This document shows, in pieces, positions 26,248-33,036 of a DNA stretch of 53,244 nucleotides. The notes under the pieces were generated by a model that was given only the letters and a program-made list of their open reading frames with translations, was not told the origin of the DNA and ran no database searches. The DNA is from an uncultured Erysipelotrichales bacterium. GTDB taxonomy: Bacteria; Bacillota_I; Bacilli_A; Erysipelotrichales; Coprobacillaceae. The position numbers and the translations under genes were made by a program. The stretch is from contig CAJTTM010000017.1 in the NCBI GenBank assembly GCA_910579135.1, positions 1 to 53,244 of the forward strand. The letters are read 5' to 3'. How positions within the stretch are numbered: the first letter of the stretch is position 1; each line of letters opens with the position of its first letter.

Positions 26248-27717
26248 TTATTCCTCAAACAAACATCCACCATTGGTTGCTATAACGTTTTTATACCAAT
26301 CAAATGATTTCTTTTTATATCTCTTATATGTTCCTTGCCCATAATCATCACAATCTACATAAATAAAACCATATCTTTTACTCATTTGTTTTGTAGATTC
26401 ACTAACAATATCAATACATCCCCAAGATGTATATCCCATTAAATCAACACCATCTATCTCAATAGCATTTAACATTTCTCTAAAATGAGCATCAAAATAA
26501 TCTATTCTATATTGATCATCTACAGTTCCATTAATTAATTCATCTTTCGCTCCCAATCCATTTTCTACAACAAATAATGGTTTTCTATATCTATCATATA
26601 AATCAACTAATGATACTCTTAATCCAATAGGGTCAATTTGCCATCCCCAATCAGAACTAGGAATATAAGGATTTTTAATTGCAGTCATTGTATTAGCTGC
26701 TGTTTTCTTTAATCCTTTATCATCTTTTGCTACACAGCTAGATGAATAATAACTAAATGAAACAAAATCAACTGGATATTTCTTCATAATTTCTAAATCA
26801 TTTTCTGCCATTTGAATATGAATTCCCTCATTTTGAAACTTAGATAATAAATATGCTGGATATTCACCAAAGACTTGTGTATCACTATAACAATAAGTAC
26901 TTCTCATATCTTGTTGTGCTTGTAAAACATCTTCTGGTTTACATGTATATGGATAATATGTTAATTTTGTAAGCATACATCCTACTTTAGCATCCTTATT
27001 TTTTTCATGAGCAATTTTAGTTGCTAAAGCTGAAGCAACAAATTGATGATGCATAGCTTGAAAAATCACTTCATTAAAATTCTTATTAGGGAAACGATCT
27101 TCTATTAATCCACCTGTTGTATAAGGGTGTCTAATCATTGAATCAACTTCGTTGAATGTTAACCAATATTTCACTTTATCCTTATATCTTTCACAAATGA
27201 CCTCAACATATTTTACAAACATATCTACGACTTCTCTTGAATACCAACCATCATAATTTAATACTATATTTAAAGGTGGTTCATAATGTGACATAGTCAC
27301 TAATGGTTCAATTCCATATTTATGACATTCATCAAAGATATCATCATAGAATTTTAAACCTTCTTCATTTGGTTCTTTATCATCACCATTAGGGAATATA
27401 CGTGACCATGCTATTGAGAGTCTAAATACTTTAAATCCCATCTCTGCTAATAATGCAATGTCTTCTTTATAATGATGATATCCATCAGCTCCATGTCTTT
27501 TTGGATATAAAGAATCATCTGTTGATTTTAATGCTTCTTCAATATCTTTTGTTGTTATTGCATTTTGAGCTTTATAATCTTGAACATCAACATCTAAATG
27601 ATGTCTTGCACAATCTGAAACACAAATTCCTTTACCTCCTTCATTCCATCCTCCTTCATATTGGTTAGCAGCTACAGCTCCTCCCCATAAAAATCCTTTT
27701 GGAAATTGTCTTGTCAT
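26248..27717 (-). CDS. GH1 6-phospho-beta-glucosidase
   Basis: Glycoside hydrolase family 1, 489 aa, cytoplasmic. The N-terminal FLWGGAVAANQYEGGWNEGGKG is typical. The acid/base Glu is in TFNEVDS near residue 187 and the nucleophile Glu in FVVENGLGA near 385. The phosphate-binding signature is SESTKQMSKRYGFIYVD (Ser, Lys, Tyr), so it should act on sugars already phosphorylated by a PTS. No PTS gene lies in the window, so the importer must be elsewhere. The RBS is GGAGG. The gene is first in an operon with glycerate kinase and lies next to an RpiR regulator. Confidence 0.95.
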   Translation of the reverse strand: MTRQFPKGFLWGGAVAANQYEGGWNEGGKGICVSDCARHHLDVDVQDYKAQNAITTKDIEEALKSTDDSLYPKRHGADGYHHYKEDIALLAEMGFKVFRLSIAWSRIFPNGDDKEPNEEGLKFYDDIFDECHKYGIEPLVTMSHYEPPLNIVLNYDGWYSREVVDMFVKYVEVICERYKDKVKYWLTFNEVDSMIRHPYTTGGLIEDRFPNKNFNEVIFQAMHHQFVASALATKIAHEKNKDAKVGCMLTKLTYYPYTCKPEDVLQAQQDMRSTYCYSDTQVFGEYPAYLLSKFQNEGIHIQMAENDLEIMKKYPVDFVSFSYYSSSCVAKDDKGLKKTAANTMTAIKNPYIPSSDWGWQIDPIGLRVSLVDLYDRYRKPLFVVENGLGAKDELINGTVDDQYRIDYFDAHFREMLNAIEIDGVDLMGYTSWGCIDIVSESTKQMSKRYGFIYVDCDDYGQGTYKRYKKKSFDWYKNVIATNGGCLFEE

Positions 27718-27808
27718 TTTTATGTCCTCCTGTTATCTTTAATTTTATTATATATCAATTTTTTCTAATATCTATACTTTTTAAATAGATTGGAGGACAC
27801 ATCCAAAT

Positions 27809-27838
27809 TTTATAAATAAAAATAAAAAGAAATGAAAA
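27809..27838 (-). promoter_or_regulatory. candidate promoter of the GH1/glycerate kinase operon
   Basis: On the minus strand TTTTCA (27838-27833), an 18-bp spacer and TATAAA (27814-27809). The -35 coincides with one arm of the palindrome at 27833-27847. It is a modest match to consensus. Confidence 0.4.
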
Positions 27839-27847
27839 TTTTTTTCA
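27833..27847. promoter_or_regulatory. candidate RpiR operator
   Basis: TGAAAA-N3-TTTTCA inverted repeat between the RpiR gene and the GH1 gene. MurR/RpiR regulators commonly bind TGAAA/TTTCA palindromes. Overlap with the candidate -35 would suit control of GH1 expression. Confidence 0.45.
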
Positions 27848-27853
27848 AAAACT

Positions 27854-28684
27854 TTATTTTTCTTTTCTCATTTCTTCTATAACTTTTTCTATATTATTAA
27901 TATCATATATCATTAATGACGATATACATACATCTAGTATATATTGAACTCCAATAGAAAACATTGTAGATTTTAATTCTAATTCATTTTGAAATTTTAT
28001 AATTTCAATATTTTCATCAGTTATATTCAATAAATCTTCCTCTCTATTCGTAGATATAGAAATCGTTGGAATATAATGTTTTTTTAATAATTTTGCAGCT
28101 TCTATAATGATAGAATTAGAACCTGTACGAGATATAAGGATTGCAATGGTTGGAATTTTATTTAATTGTATATATTTTAAATGTTCTAAATGAGGTGAGG
28201 TATAAACCATACAATCTTTATTAATACTTTCAAAACGATAAGCAATCATTTTCGCAAGATCATAATTCATTCCTACTGCATAGAATTCTATTCTTTGAGC
28301 TTGTTTCATTAAATTAGTAATACGAATAATTTGATTTCTTGATACCATTGTTTTTGCATAATTAATCGTTTTAAAATAAGCTTGTGGTAATATCTCCATG
28401 ACTTCATCTATACTTGTATTTTCTTGAAATGGTTTTTCTTTAATTTCTTTTTGTTTAATTATTTCAGGATATTCTTGAACATAAACATACTTTAATTCTG
28501 TATAACCTTTAAAACCTAATTTCTTAGATAGTCTAATAATTGTTGATGATGATGTATAACTTGCTTTCGCTAGTTGTGAGATATTCATATCTAAAATAGA
28601 TTTTAGATTTTGATTAATATATCTAACAACTTCTTTTTCTTGTGTTGTTAAATTTTTTAGAGCATTCATTTTATCAATAAGCAT
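27854..28684 (-). CDS. MurR/RpiR-family transcriptional regulator
   Basis: A 276-aa regulator. Residues 1-77 form the RpiR helix-turn-helix domain (LTTQEKEVVRYINQN, ISQLAKASYTSSSTIIRLSKKLGFKGYTELK). Residues about 110-240 are a SIS sugar-isomerase domain (FYAVGMNYDLAKMIAYRF, ILISRTGSNSIIIEAAKLLKK) that senses phosphosugars. The start has GAGGTG 7 nt upstream. It precedes the GH1/glycerate kinase operon on the same strand and probably controls it. Its own leader is unusual, because a terminator and a mini-ORF lie directly upstream. Confidence 0.94.
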   Translation of the reverse strand: MLIDKMNALKNLTTQEKEVVRYINQNLKSILDMNISQLAKASYTSSSTIIRLSKKLGFKGYTELKYVYVQEYPEIIKQKEIKEKPFQENTSIDEVMEILPQAYFKTINYAKTMVSRNQIIRITNLMKQAQRIEFYAVGMNYDLAKMIAYRFESINKDCMVYTSPHLEHLKYIQLNKIPTIAILISRTGSNSIIIEAAKLLKKHYIPTISISTNREEDLLNITDENIEIIKFQNELELKSTMFSIGVQYILDVCISSLMIYDINNIEKVIEEMRKEK

Positions 28685-28710
28685 GATTAATCACCTCAAC
28701 TTTATTATAA

Positions 28711-28736
28711 ATAAAAAAGACTGAATATACCAGTCT
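28711..28736 (-). terminator. intrinsic terminator in the RpiR leader
   Basis: Arms AGACTG/CAGTCT with a 7-nt loop, followed on the minus strand by a run of six T. It lies only 27 bp before the RpiR ATG, and its first arm begins at the stop codon of the mini-ORF at 28736-28834. Confidence 0.75.
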
Positions 28737-28834
28737 CATTTATCTAATGTATCACTTCTAAGATATAACAATCTCTTTATAGGAAGTATGACTAAATTGA
28801 TTGCCAAAAGGATATAGGAAAATGAAGGATACAT
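28736..28834 (-). CDS. putative 32-aa hydrophobic leader peptide
   Basis: An ATG frame of 32 codons ending in TGA. The N-terminal two thirds are hydrophobic (MYPSFSYILLAINLVILP) and would form one membrane helix; a basic KRLLYLR segment and an acidic end follow. Eight residues are Leu. It lies between a strong promoter with a palindrome and an intrinsic terminator, with its stop inside the terminator stem. The Shine-Dalgarno is weak (AAAG, 9 nt away), so translation is uncertain. It could be a leader peptide for attenuation of the RpiR gene, a small membrane protein, or chance. Confidence 0.4.
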   Translation of the reverse strand: MYPSFSYILLAINLVILPIKRLLYLRSDTLDK

Positions 28835-28846
28835 AAAGTTATACTT

Positions 28847-28866
28847 TAGTTAGTTGTAACTAACTA
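28847..28866. promoter_or_regulatory. perfect 9-bp inverted repeat, candidate operator
   Basis: TAGTTAGTT-GT-AACTAACTA just downstream of the minus-strand promoter, where a bound repressor would block transcription. I cannot name the regulator that would bind it. Confidence 0.55.
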
Positions 28867-28871
28867 CCTAA

Positions 28872-28900
28872 ATAATACATTATTTTTTATTATTTGTCAA
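28872..28900 (-). promoter_or_regulatory. strong promoter of the mini-ORF/RpiR unit
   Basis: On the minus strand a consensus TTGACA (28900-28895), a 17-bp spacer and TATTAT (28877-28872). Confidence 0.8.
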
Positions 28901-29090
28901 TGAAAAACCACACTTGATTGCTCATAGAATTCATTTCGTTATTAAAAAAATCAAATTAAACACATGTGTTATTAATTTGATTTTGTATTGCTGTATTTTA
29001 TTAATATTAAATTATTTGTTTTTTATAATTAAAAATAATAATAAACAATATCTTTCTTATTATTATAGTCATTAAATTTTTTACAACAAA

Positions 29091-29267
29091 TTAATTGCGT
29101 TTAGTTTGCCTCATTTCTCCATCTAAAATCATCTTATTAAGTTTATTTCCATTTTGAAAAATTTCCATTTGACATACTAAATTTATTTCATTCAATATTT
29201 CAATGATATTTTTTTCTAATGATTTACAGAATTCAAAATCATCATCACATATTGCCATCTTAATCAT
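29091..29267 (-). pseudogene. truncated LytTR-type response regulator receiver
   Basis: A 58-residue fragment starting MIKMAICDDDFEFCKSLEKNI, which is the acidic pocket and first helix of an AgrA/ComE-like receiver domain. The sequence then breaks off at about residue 50 without the phospho-acceptor Asp motif (LDI) or the LytTR DNA-binding domain; full proteins have about 240 residues. GGGGAG lies upstream of the ATG. It is 24 bp downstream of an XRE regulator on the same strand. It is most simply a deletion remnant. Confidence 0.65.
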
Positions 29268-29291
29268 ACTATTCTTACTCCCCATATATTT

Positions 29292-29615
29292 CTATTTTTT
29301 ATCTAAAATCGCATTAAGCGTAGCCTTTATTATACTTAATTCATATTGATTACAATTTTTTAATTTTCTACATATAAAATCATAATCATCTAAAGTTAGA
29401 TTTATATTATCATAATAAAGAGAATTAGCATCAATCATTAAAATATTAATAATTTTCTTTAACGCTTTATTGCTTGGCAACTTATTTTCATTTTCAATTT
29501 TTAATAAATATCTATCTGATATATCTACCTTTTCTGCTAACTCAGCTATAGTTAAATTACTATTAAGTCTAGCCTCTCTAATTATATTACCATAATTGTT
29601 CATATTTTTCTCCAT
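29292..29615 (-). CDS. XRE-family helix-turn-helix regulator
   Basis: A 107-aa cytoplasmic DNA-binding protein. The Cro/CI-type HTH spans residues 8-65 (NIIREARLNSNLTIAELAEKV, ISDRYLLKIENENKLPSNKALKKII). The C-terminal 40 residues are helical and probably mediate dimerisation. GAGGTG is 8 nt upstream of this ATG; an ATG four codons later also has a GGAG and is an alternative start. The neighbouring response-regulator fragment suggests the pair once belonged to a quorum-sensing or Agr-like locus, but no sensor or signal peptide remains. Confidence 0.85.
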   Translation of the reverse strand: MEKNMNNYGNIIREARLNSNLTIAELAEKVDISDRYLLKIENENKLPSNKALKKIINILMIDANSLYYDNINLTLDDYDFICRKLKNCNQYELSIIKATLNAILDKK

Positions 29616-30173
29616 TAACTGTTCACCTCGTTAAAAGTGTAATAATTAATGCAATAAAATAACATGATATGGCGGTTCGTTTATTCAGAACTGTTCATTC
29701 ATATATTAAATTGTATCATATCATATAAAGCTATAATTCTATTATTTAATGAGGATAAAATTTTTCCTACATAAATATATATTTCACTTCATACATTACA
29801 ATTATCTACAATATTATCTTGATAATACTTAAAAAAGTAAATTATTTTTTAAAAAGATATTAAAACTAACCTCTAAAAAACATACTTTTAGAAAAACTAT
29901 GTTTTATTTAATTATGTTATTTTATTATATAGATTTAGCTTGTAGTTAGAATAATTGACTAGACACTAATTGATTTCATTAAATTATAAATAGATATAAC
30001 TACATCTTCAAATTCTTATAATCCCTATTTTAATATATATCCTTTAAGCATACAATTCATGAAACTGTCTCTCAACCTCTGATTAATATATGATAATATC
30101 TGTTATAACAAACAGTTTTTTTTACGCATACTTCATATGCCCAACTAAATAAAGTCTATATATTCATATATGT
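29616..30173. other. gene-poor AT-rich stretch
   Basis: No supported gene in about 560 bp. A small plus-strand terminator-like element (CTGTT/AACAG then eight T, 30100-30123) has no gene upstream of it. A GTTC...GAAC imperfect repeat near 29674-29690, upstream of the XRE gene, might be its operator. Otherwise I see nothing. Confidence 0.5.
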
Positions 30174-30209
30174 AAAAATTGATAAGAATGAGCTCCCATT
30201 CTTATCAAT
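30174..30209 (-). terminator. intrinsic terminator after the SOD-family gene
   Basis: A 13-bp perfect stem (ATTGATAAGAATG/CATTCTTATCAAT) with a 6-nt loop. On the minus strand the stem runs into TTTTAC. It lies 45 bp past the SOD stop. Confidence 0.85.
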
Positions 30210-30254
30210 CACATACTAACTAGAGGTATTTATTTTAGCAAGCTTATCTTCCTT

Positions 30255-30752
30255 CTATTTCATAAATTTCTTAATTTCTCCACAAGCTATCTTATTACCA
30301 GAATTTCCTGATGGTTGACTATGAAAATCATCTGCGTGTTCATGAATAACAATTGTTCTGCCTATAATCTCATCAGGTTTAAATTTATCAATATAAATCA
30401 TTGCCCATGCTATCCCTTTTGTTGAAAAAAGTGGTGGAAGGTCACCTATATGATAAGGATGTTTACATTCTTGGGGATTAAAATGTCCCAATGTTTTTTC
30501 ATAGGGAATTTCCGTTAAATTTTTACATATTTTTCCCGCATGAATATGAAATGCATATACTCCTCCTTGACTTATATCAGATATTGGTAAATTTTTAATT
30601 TCATAAATCATAAGACTGCCTTTTAAACACGAATAAAAGCATACCGTTCCTTGGATTCCTTCTTTACCACTTATCACTGCAAAGGCACTTGGTTTTTTGT
30701 TTGTTATCATCTTTAGAATATCAGTTGTTAGTGTTGTTAATTTTATCTCCAT
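30255..30752 (-). CDS. Cu/Zn superoxide dismutase-family protein
   Basis: A 165-aa protein with the Cu/Zn-SOD metal-site order: FHIHAG (about 68-73), GHFNP, KHPYHIGDLPPLF, and VIHEHADDFHSQPSGNSG near the C-terminus, then NKIACGEI. The Arg that steers superoxide in classic enzymes (GSRLACG) is Lys here. There is no signal peptide or lipobox, so it should be cytosolic, whereas most bacterial Cu/Zn SODs are exported. The RBS is weak (GATGGTG). It could be a true SOD or a SOD-like protein of other function. Confidence 0.88.
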   Translation of the reverse strand: MEIKLTTLTTDILKMITNKKPSAFAVISGKEGIQGTVCFYSCLKGSLMIYEIKNLPISDISQGGVYAFHIHAGKICKNLTEIPYEKTLGHFNPQECKHPYHIGDLPPLFSTKGIAWAMIYIDKFKPDEIIGRTIVIHEHADDFHSQPSGNSGNKIACGEIKKFMK

Positions 30753-30800
30753 TCTATCACCATCTTATTATATGATAAATCTTTTAAAAAATGATTTTAT

Positions 30801-30834
30801 ATTAAAACCTCTAAAGTCAAATTAACTTTAGAGG
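30801..30834 (-). terminator. intrinsic terminator of the DUF3737 operon
   Basis: Ten-bp arms CCTCTAAAGT/ACTTTAGAGG with a 7-nt loop, then TTTTAAT on the minus strand, 14 bp beyond the DUF3737 stop. Confidence 0.82.
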
Positions 30835-30847
30835 CTCATTATAATTT

Positions 30848-31753
30848 TTAATTACAGCACTTTTCTATAACACATTTTTCTTTTGAACACATTTGATTAA
30901 TAGTATCTCTTATAATGATTTCTCCTGTTGTTTCCATAACAGCATCCTCATTAATAATTTCTCCTACACTATCTAAAATAATTCTTCCTGATTTTACATT
31001 CTTAATTGAATCTACATGCCCTTTGATACTTGCTTCTACTTCACTATATTCAAATGATAGATCTGTATCAATCATCGTGCAATCTATAAGTTTTAAATTC
31101 TTACAATAACATAATGGTTGTGTTCCTATAATCTTACAATTTATAAATGTTAAGTTCTCACTAAACCATCCTAAATATTCTCCCTTAACTATTGAATTCT
31201 TAACTATAACATCTTTACTATGCCAAAATGCATCTTTAGTATCTAAATATGAATCTGTTATTTCTACATTATTCATATACTGGAATGAATATTTTCCACT
31301 AAATTTTAAATTCTCTATTTTTACATTATTTGTATTTAAGAATATATATTGTGAATCAATTGTACTATCTTTAACTGTTATATCATGACAATACCATCCA
31401 AATTCTGGTGAATCAATAGTACAATGAGTTACTAGTGTATCACTACATTCTCTTAATATCTTAATTCCATCAATCTTACAATGATTAATAATTCCATGAT
31501 GTGAATACCAAATTGGTGCTCTTGTCAGTTCATCTAATGAACTATTAATAAGTTCATAGTTTTGAACATGCCATAATGGATATCTTAAAGAGAATTGACA
31601 ATCTTTGACTGTAATATTTCTTGTTTCTTTTAAAACAGATTCTCCATCTTTTGGTCCATCAAAAATACAATTTTGTACTAATGTATCTTTGATATTATAT
31701 AATGATCTTTCTTCATCAAATGTTTGATTTTCTATAATGTTTTTATATTCCAT
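30848..31753 (-). CDS. DUF3737-family protein
   Basis: A 301-aa protein made of repeated short beta strands (NCIFDGPKDGESVLK, DCQFSLRYPLWH, DSTIDSQYIFLN, NCKIIGTQPLCY), a right-handed beta-helix pattern like pectate-lyase-type folds. It is recognisable as DUF3737 from the opening ENQTFDEERSLYN and the APIWYSHH segment. There is no signal peptide. It ends with a Cys-rich tail (MCSKEKCVIEKCC). The function is not established. It follows a small helical protein by 2 bp and lies opposite a LysR regulator. Confidence 0.9.
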   Translation of the reverse strand: MEYKNIIENQTFDEERSLYNIKDTLVQNCIFDGPKDGESVLKETRNITVKDCQFSLRYPLWHVQNYELINSSLDELTRAPIWYSHHGIINHCKIDGIKILRECSDTLVTHCTIDSPEFGWYCHDITVKDSTIDSQYIFLNTNNVKIENLKFSGKYSFQYMNNVEITDSYLDTKDAFWHSKDVIVKNSIVKGEYLGWFSENLTFINCKIIGTQPLCYCKNLKLIDCTMIDTDLSFEYSEVEASIKGHVDSIKNVKSGRIILDSVGEIINEDAVMETTGEIIIRDTINQMCSKEKCVIEKCCN

Positions 31754-31755
31754 AA

Positions 31756-31989
31756 TTATTCTCCTTCTTTCTTAAATTGATATAATAAGTAATCTAAACA
31801 ATCTATTTGTTTTTGATCTGCATGTATTTTTTCTAGTAGTTGACATCTATGTTGTTTAAGTAATTGACTCTTTCTTTGATTATCTTTATTGTTTATACAT
31901 TCTATTACTAACTGAATAGTATTTTTAGAGCAACCTGAATCCTTTAAACACTTCTCTATTTGTTCTATAGTTAATTCATTATCCTCCAT
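31756..31989 (-). CDS. small helical protein, operon partner of DUF3737
   Basis: A 77-aa, highly charged, all-helical protein. It begins with a two-helix segment (TIEQIEKCLKDSGCSKNTIQ) and ends with KIHADQKQIDCLDYLLYQFKKEG, a pattern like the coiled-coil tail of MerR-type proteins but without their HTH. GAGGTG precedes the ATG. It is spaced 2 bp from DUF3737, so they are co-translated and probably function together. I cannot name its family. Confidence 0.75.
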   Translation of the reverse strand: MEDNELTIEQIEKCLKDSGCSKNTIQLVIECINNKDNQRKSQLLKQHRCQLLEKIHADQKQIDCLDYLLYQFKKEGE

Positions 31990-32126
31990 AGCTTCACCTC
32001 GTTTATTATTATATACAATCTTATATGCGATAACAAATGCTTATATTAAATAGATATCTATAACTTTGAAGCATAATTATTTTACAAAACAAATTTCCTC
32101 ATTTATAATAAATATGAGGTGAATTT

Positions 32127-33026
32127 ATGGAATTAAGAGTTTTACAATATTTTTTAGCTATCGCAAGAGAAGAATCAATATCTGGTGCTGCTGAATATTT
32201 ACATATATCACAACCAACTTTATCTAGACAGATTAAAGATTTAGAAGATGAACTTGGGACAATTCTATTTGAACGAGGTAGTCGAAAAATCGCTTTAACT
32301 GAAGATGGGTTACTACTTAGAAAAAGAGCTGAAGAAATTATTAATCTTGTTGATAAGACTGAGGCTGAAATTATTAGTGATAAGACTTCATTAAATGGTG
32401 ATATTTATATTGGATGTGGTGAAACCGAGGGAATGTTATTGATTGCGAAAGCCATCAAAGAAATGCATAAATACCATCCTGACGTAAGATTCCATTTACA
32501 TAGTGGTAATGGGAATGATATTGCGGAGAGATTAGAAAAAGGATTAATTGATTTTGGAATTTTTATTGGAGATTTTGATATTACCCAATATCATTATTTA
32601 AAATTTCCATATAAAGATACATTTGGTGTTTTGATGAGAAAAGATAGCCCTCTTGCTTCTTTAAATTCTATCAGTGAAGGTGATTTAGAGGGATTGCCTC
32701 TTATTGTATCTGATCAAGGTTTATCTAAAGATTTTATTCCTAAATATGTTCTTAATCATGGGAATTACAATATTGTTGCGACTTATAATCTTTTATATAA
32801 TGCTTCTCTAATGGTAAGAGAAGGTATAGGATATGCTTTGTGTCTTGATAAACTTGTTAATACTGATTGTATGAGTGAATTATGTTTTAGACCTTTAGAA
32901 CCAAAGTCCGAGGCTGAAATTATATTTGTATGGAAAAAATATCAGTTATTTTCTAAAACGTCACAATATTTTTTATCTCTTATTCAAAAAATATTTACTA
33001 GTAAAGAAGGTCATGATGTATCATGA
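32127..33026 (+). CDS. LysR-family transcriptional regulator
   Basis: A 299-aa regulator. The N-terminal HTH is classic (LRVLQYFLAIAREESISGAAEYLHISQPTLSRQIKDLEDELG). The effector domain spans residues about 90-295 (GDIYIGCGETEGML, LPLIVSDQGLS, VREGIGYALCLDKL). GAGGTG is well spaced. It is transcribed divergently from the DUF3737 operon across a 137-bp gap, the standard arrangement for LysR control of its neighbour. Confidence 0.94.
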   Translation: MELRVLQYFLAIAREESISGAAEYLHISQPTLSRQIKDLEDELGTILFERGSRKIALTEDGLLLRKRAEEIINLVDKTEAEIISDKTSLNGDIYIGCGETEGMLLIAKAIKEMHKYHPDVRFHLHSGNGNDIAERLEKGLIDFGIFIGDFDITQYHYLKFPYKDTFGVLMRKDSPLASLNSISEGDLEGLPLIVSDQGLSKDFIPKYVLNHGNYNIVATYNLLYNASLMVREGIGYALCLDKLVNTDCMSELCFRPLEPKSEAEIIFVWKKYQLFSKTSQYFLSLIQKIFTSKEGHDVS

Positions 33027-33036
33027 CCTTCTTTTT
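33004..33036 (+). terminator. terminator between lysR and groEL
   Basis: Thirteen-bp arms (AAGAAGGTCATGA/TCATGACCTTCTT) with a 4-nt loop, followed by T on the plus strand. It includes the last codons of the LysR gene and touches the groEL stop. Confidence 0.85.

Noticed and set aside
29616..30173. AgrD-like signal peptide gene near the response-regulator fragment
   Set aside because: I found no short frame with RBS and Cys-containing peptide core in this gap.
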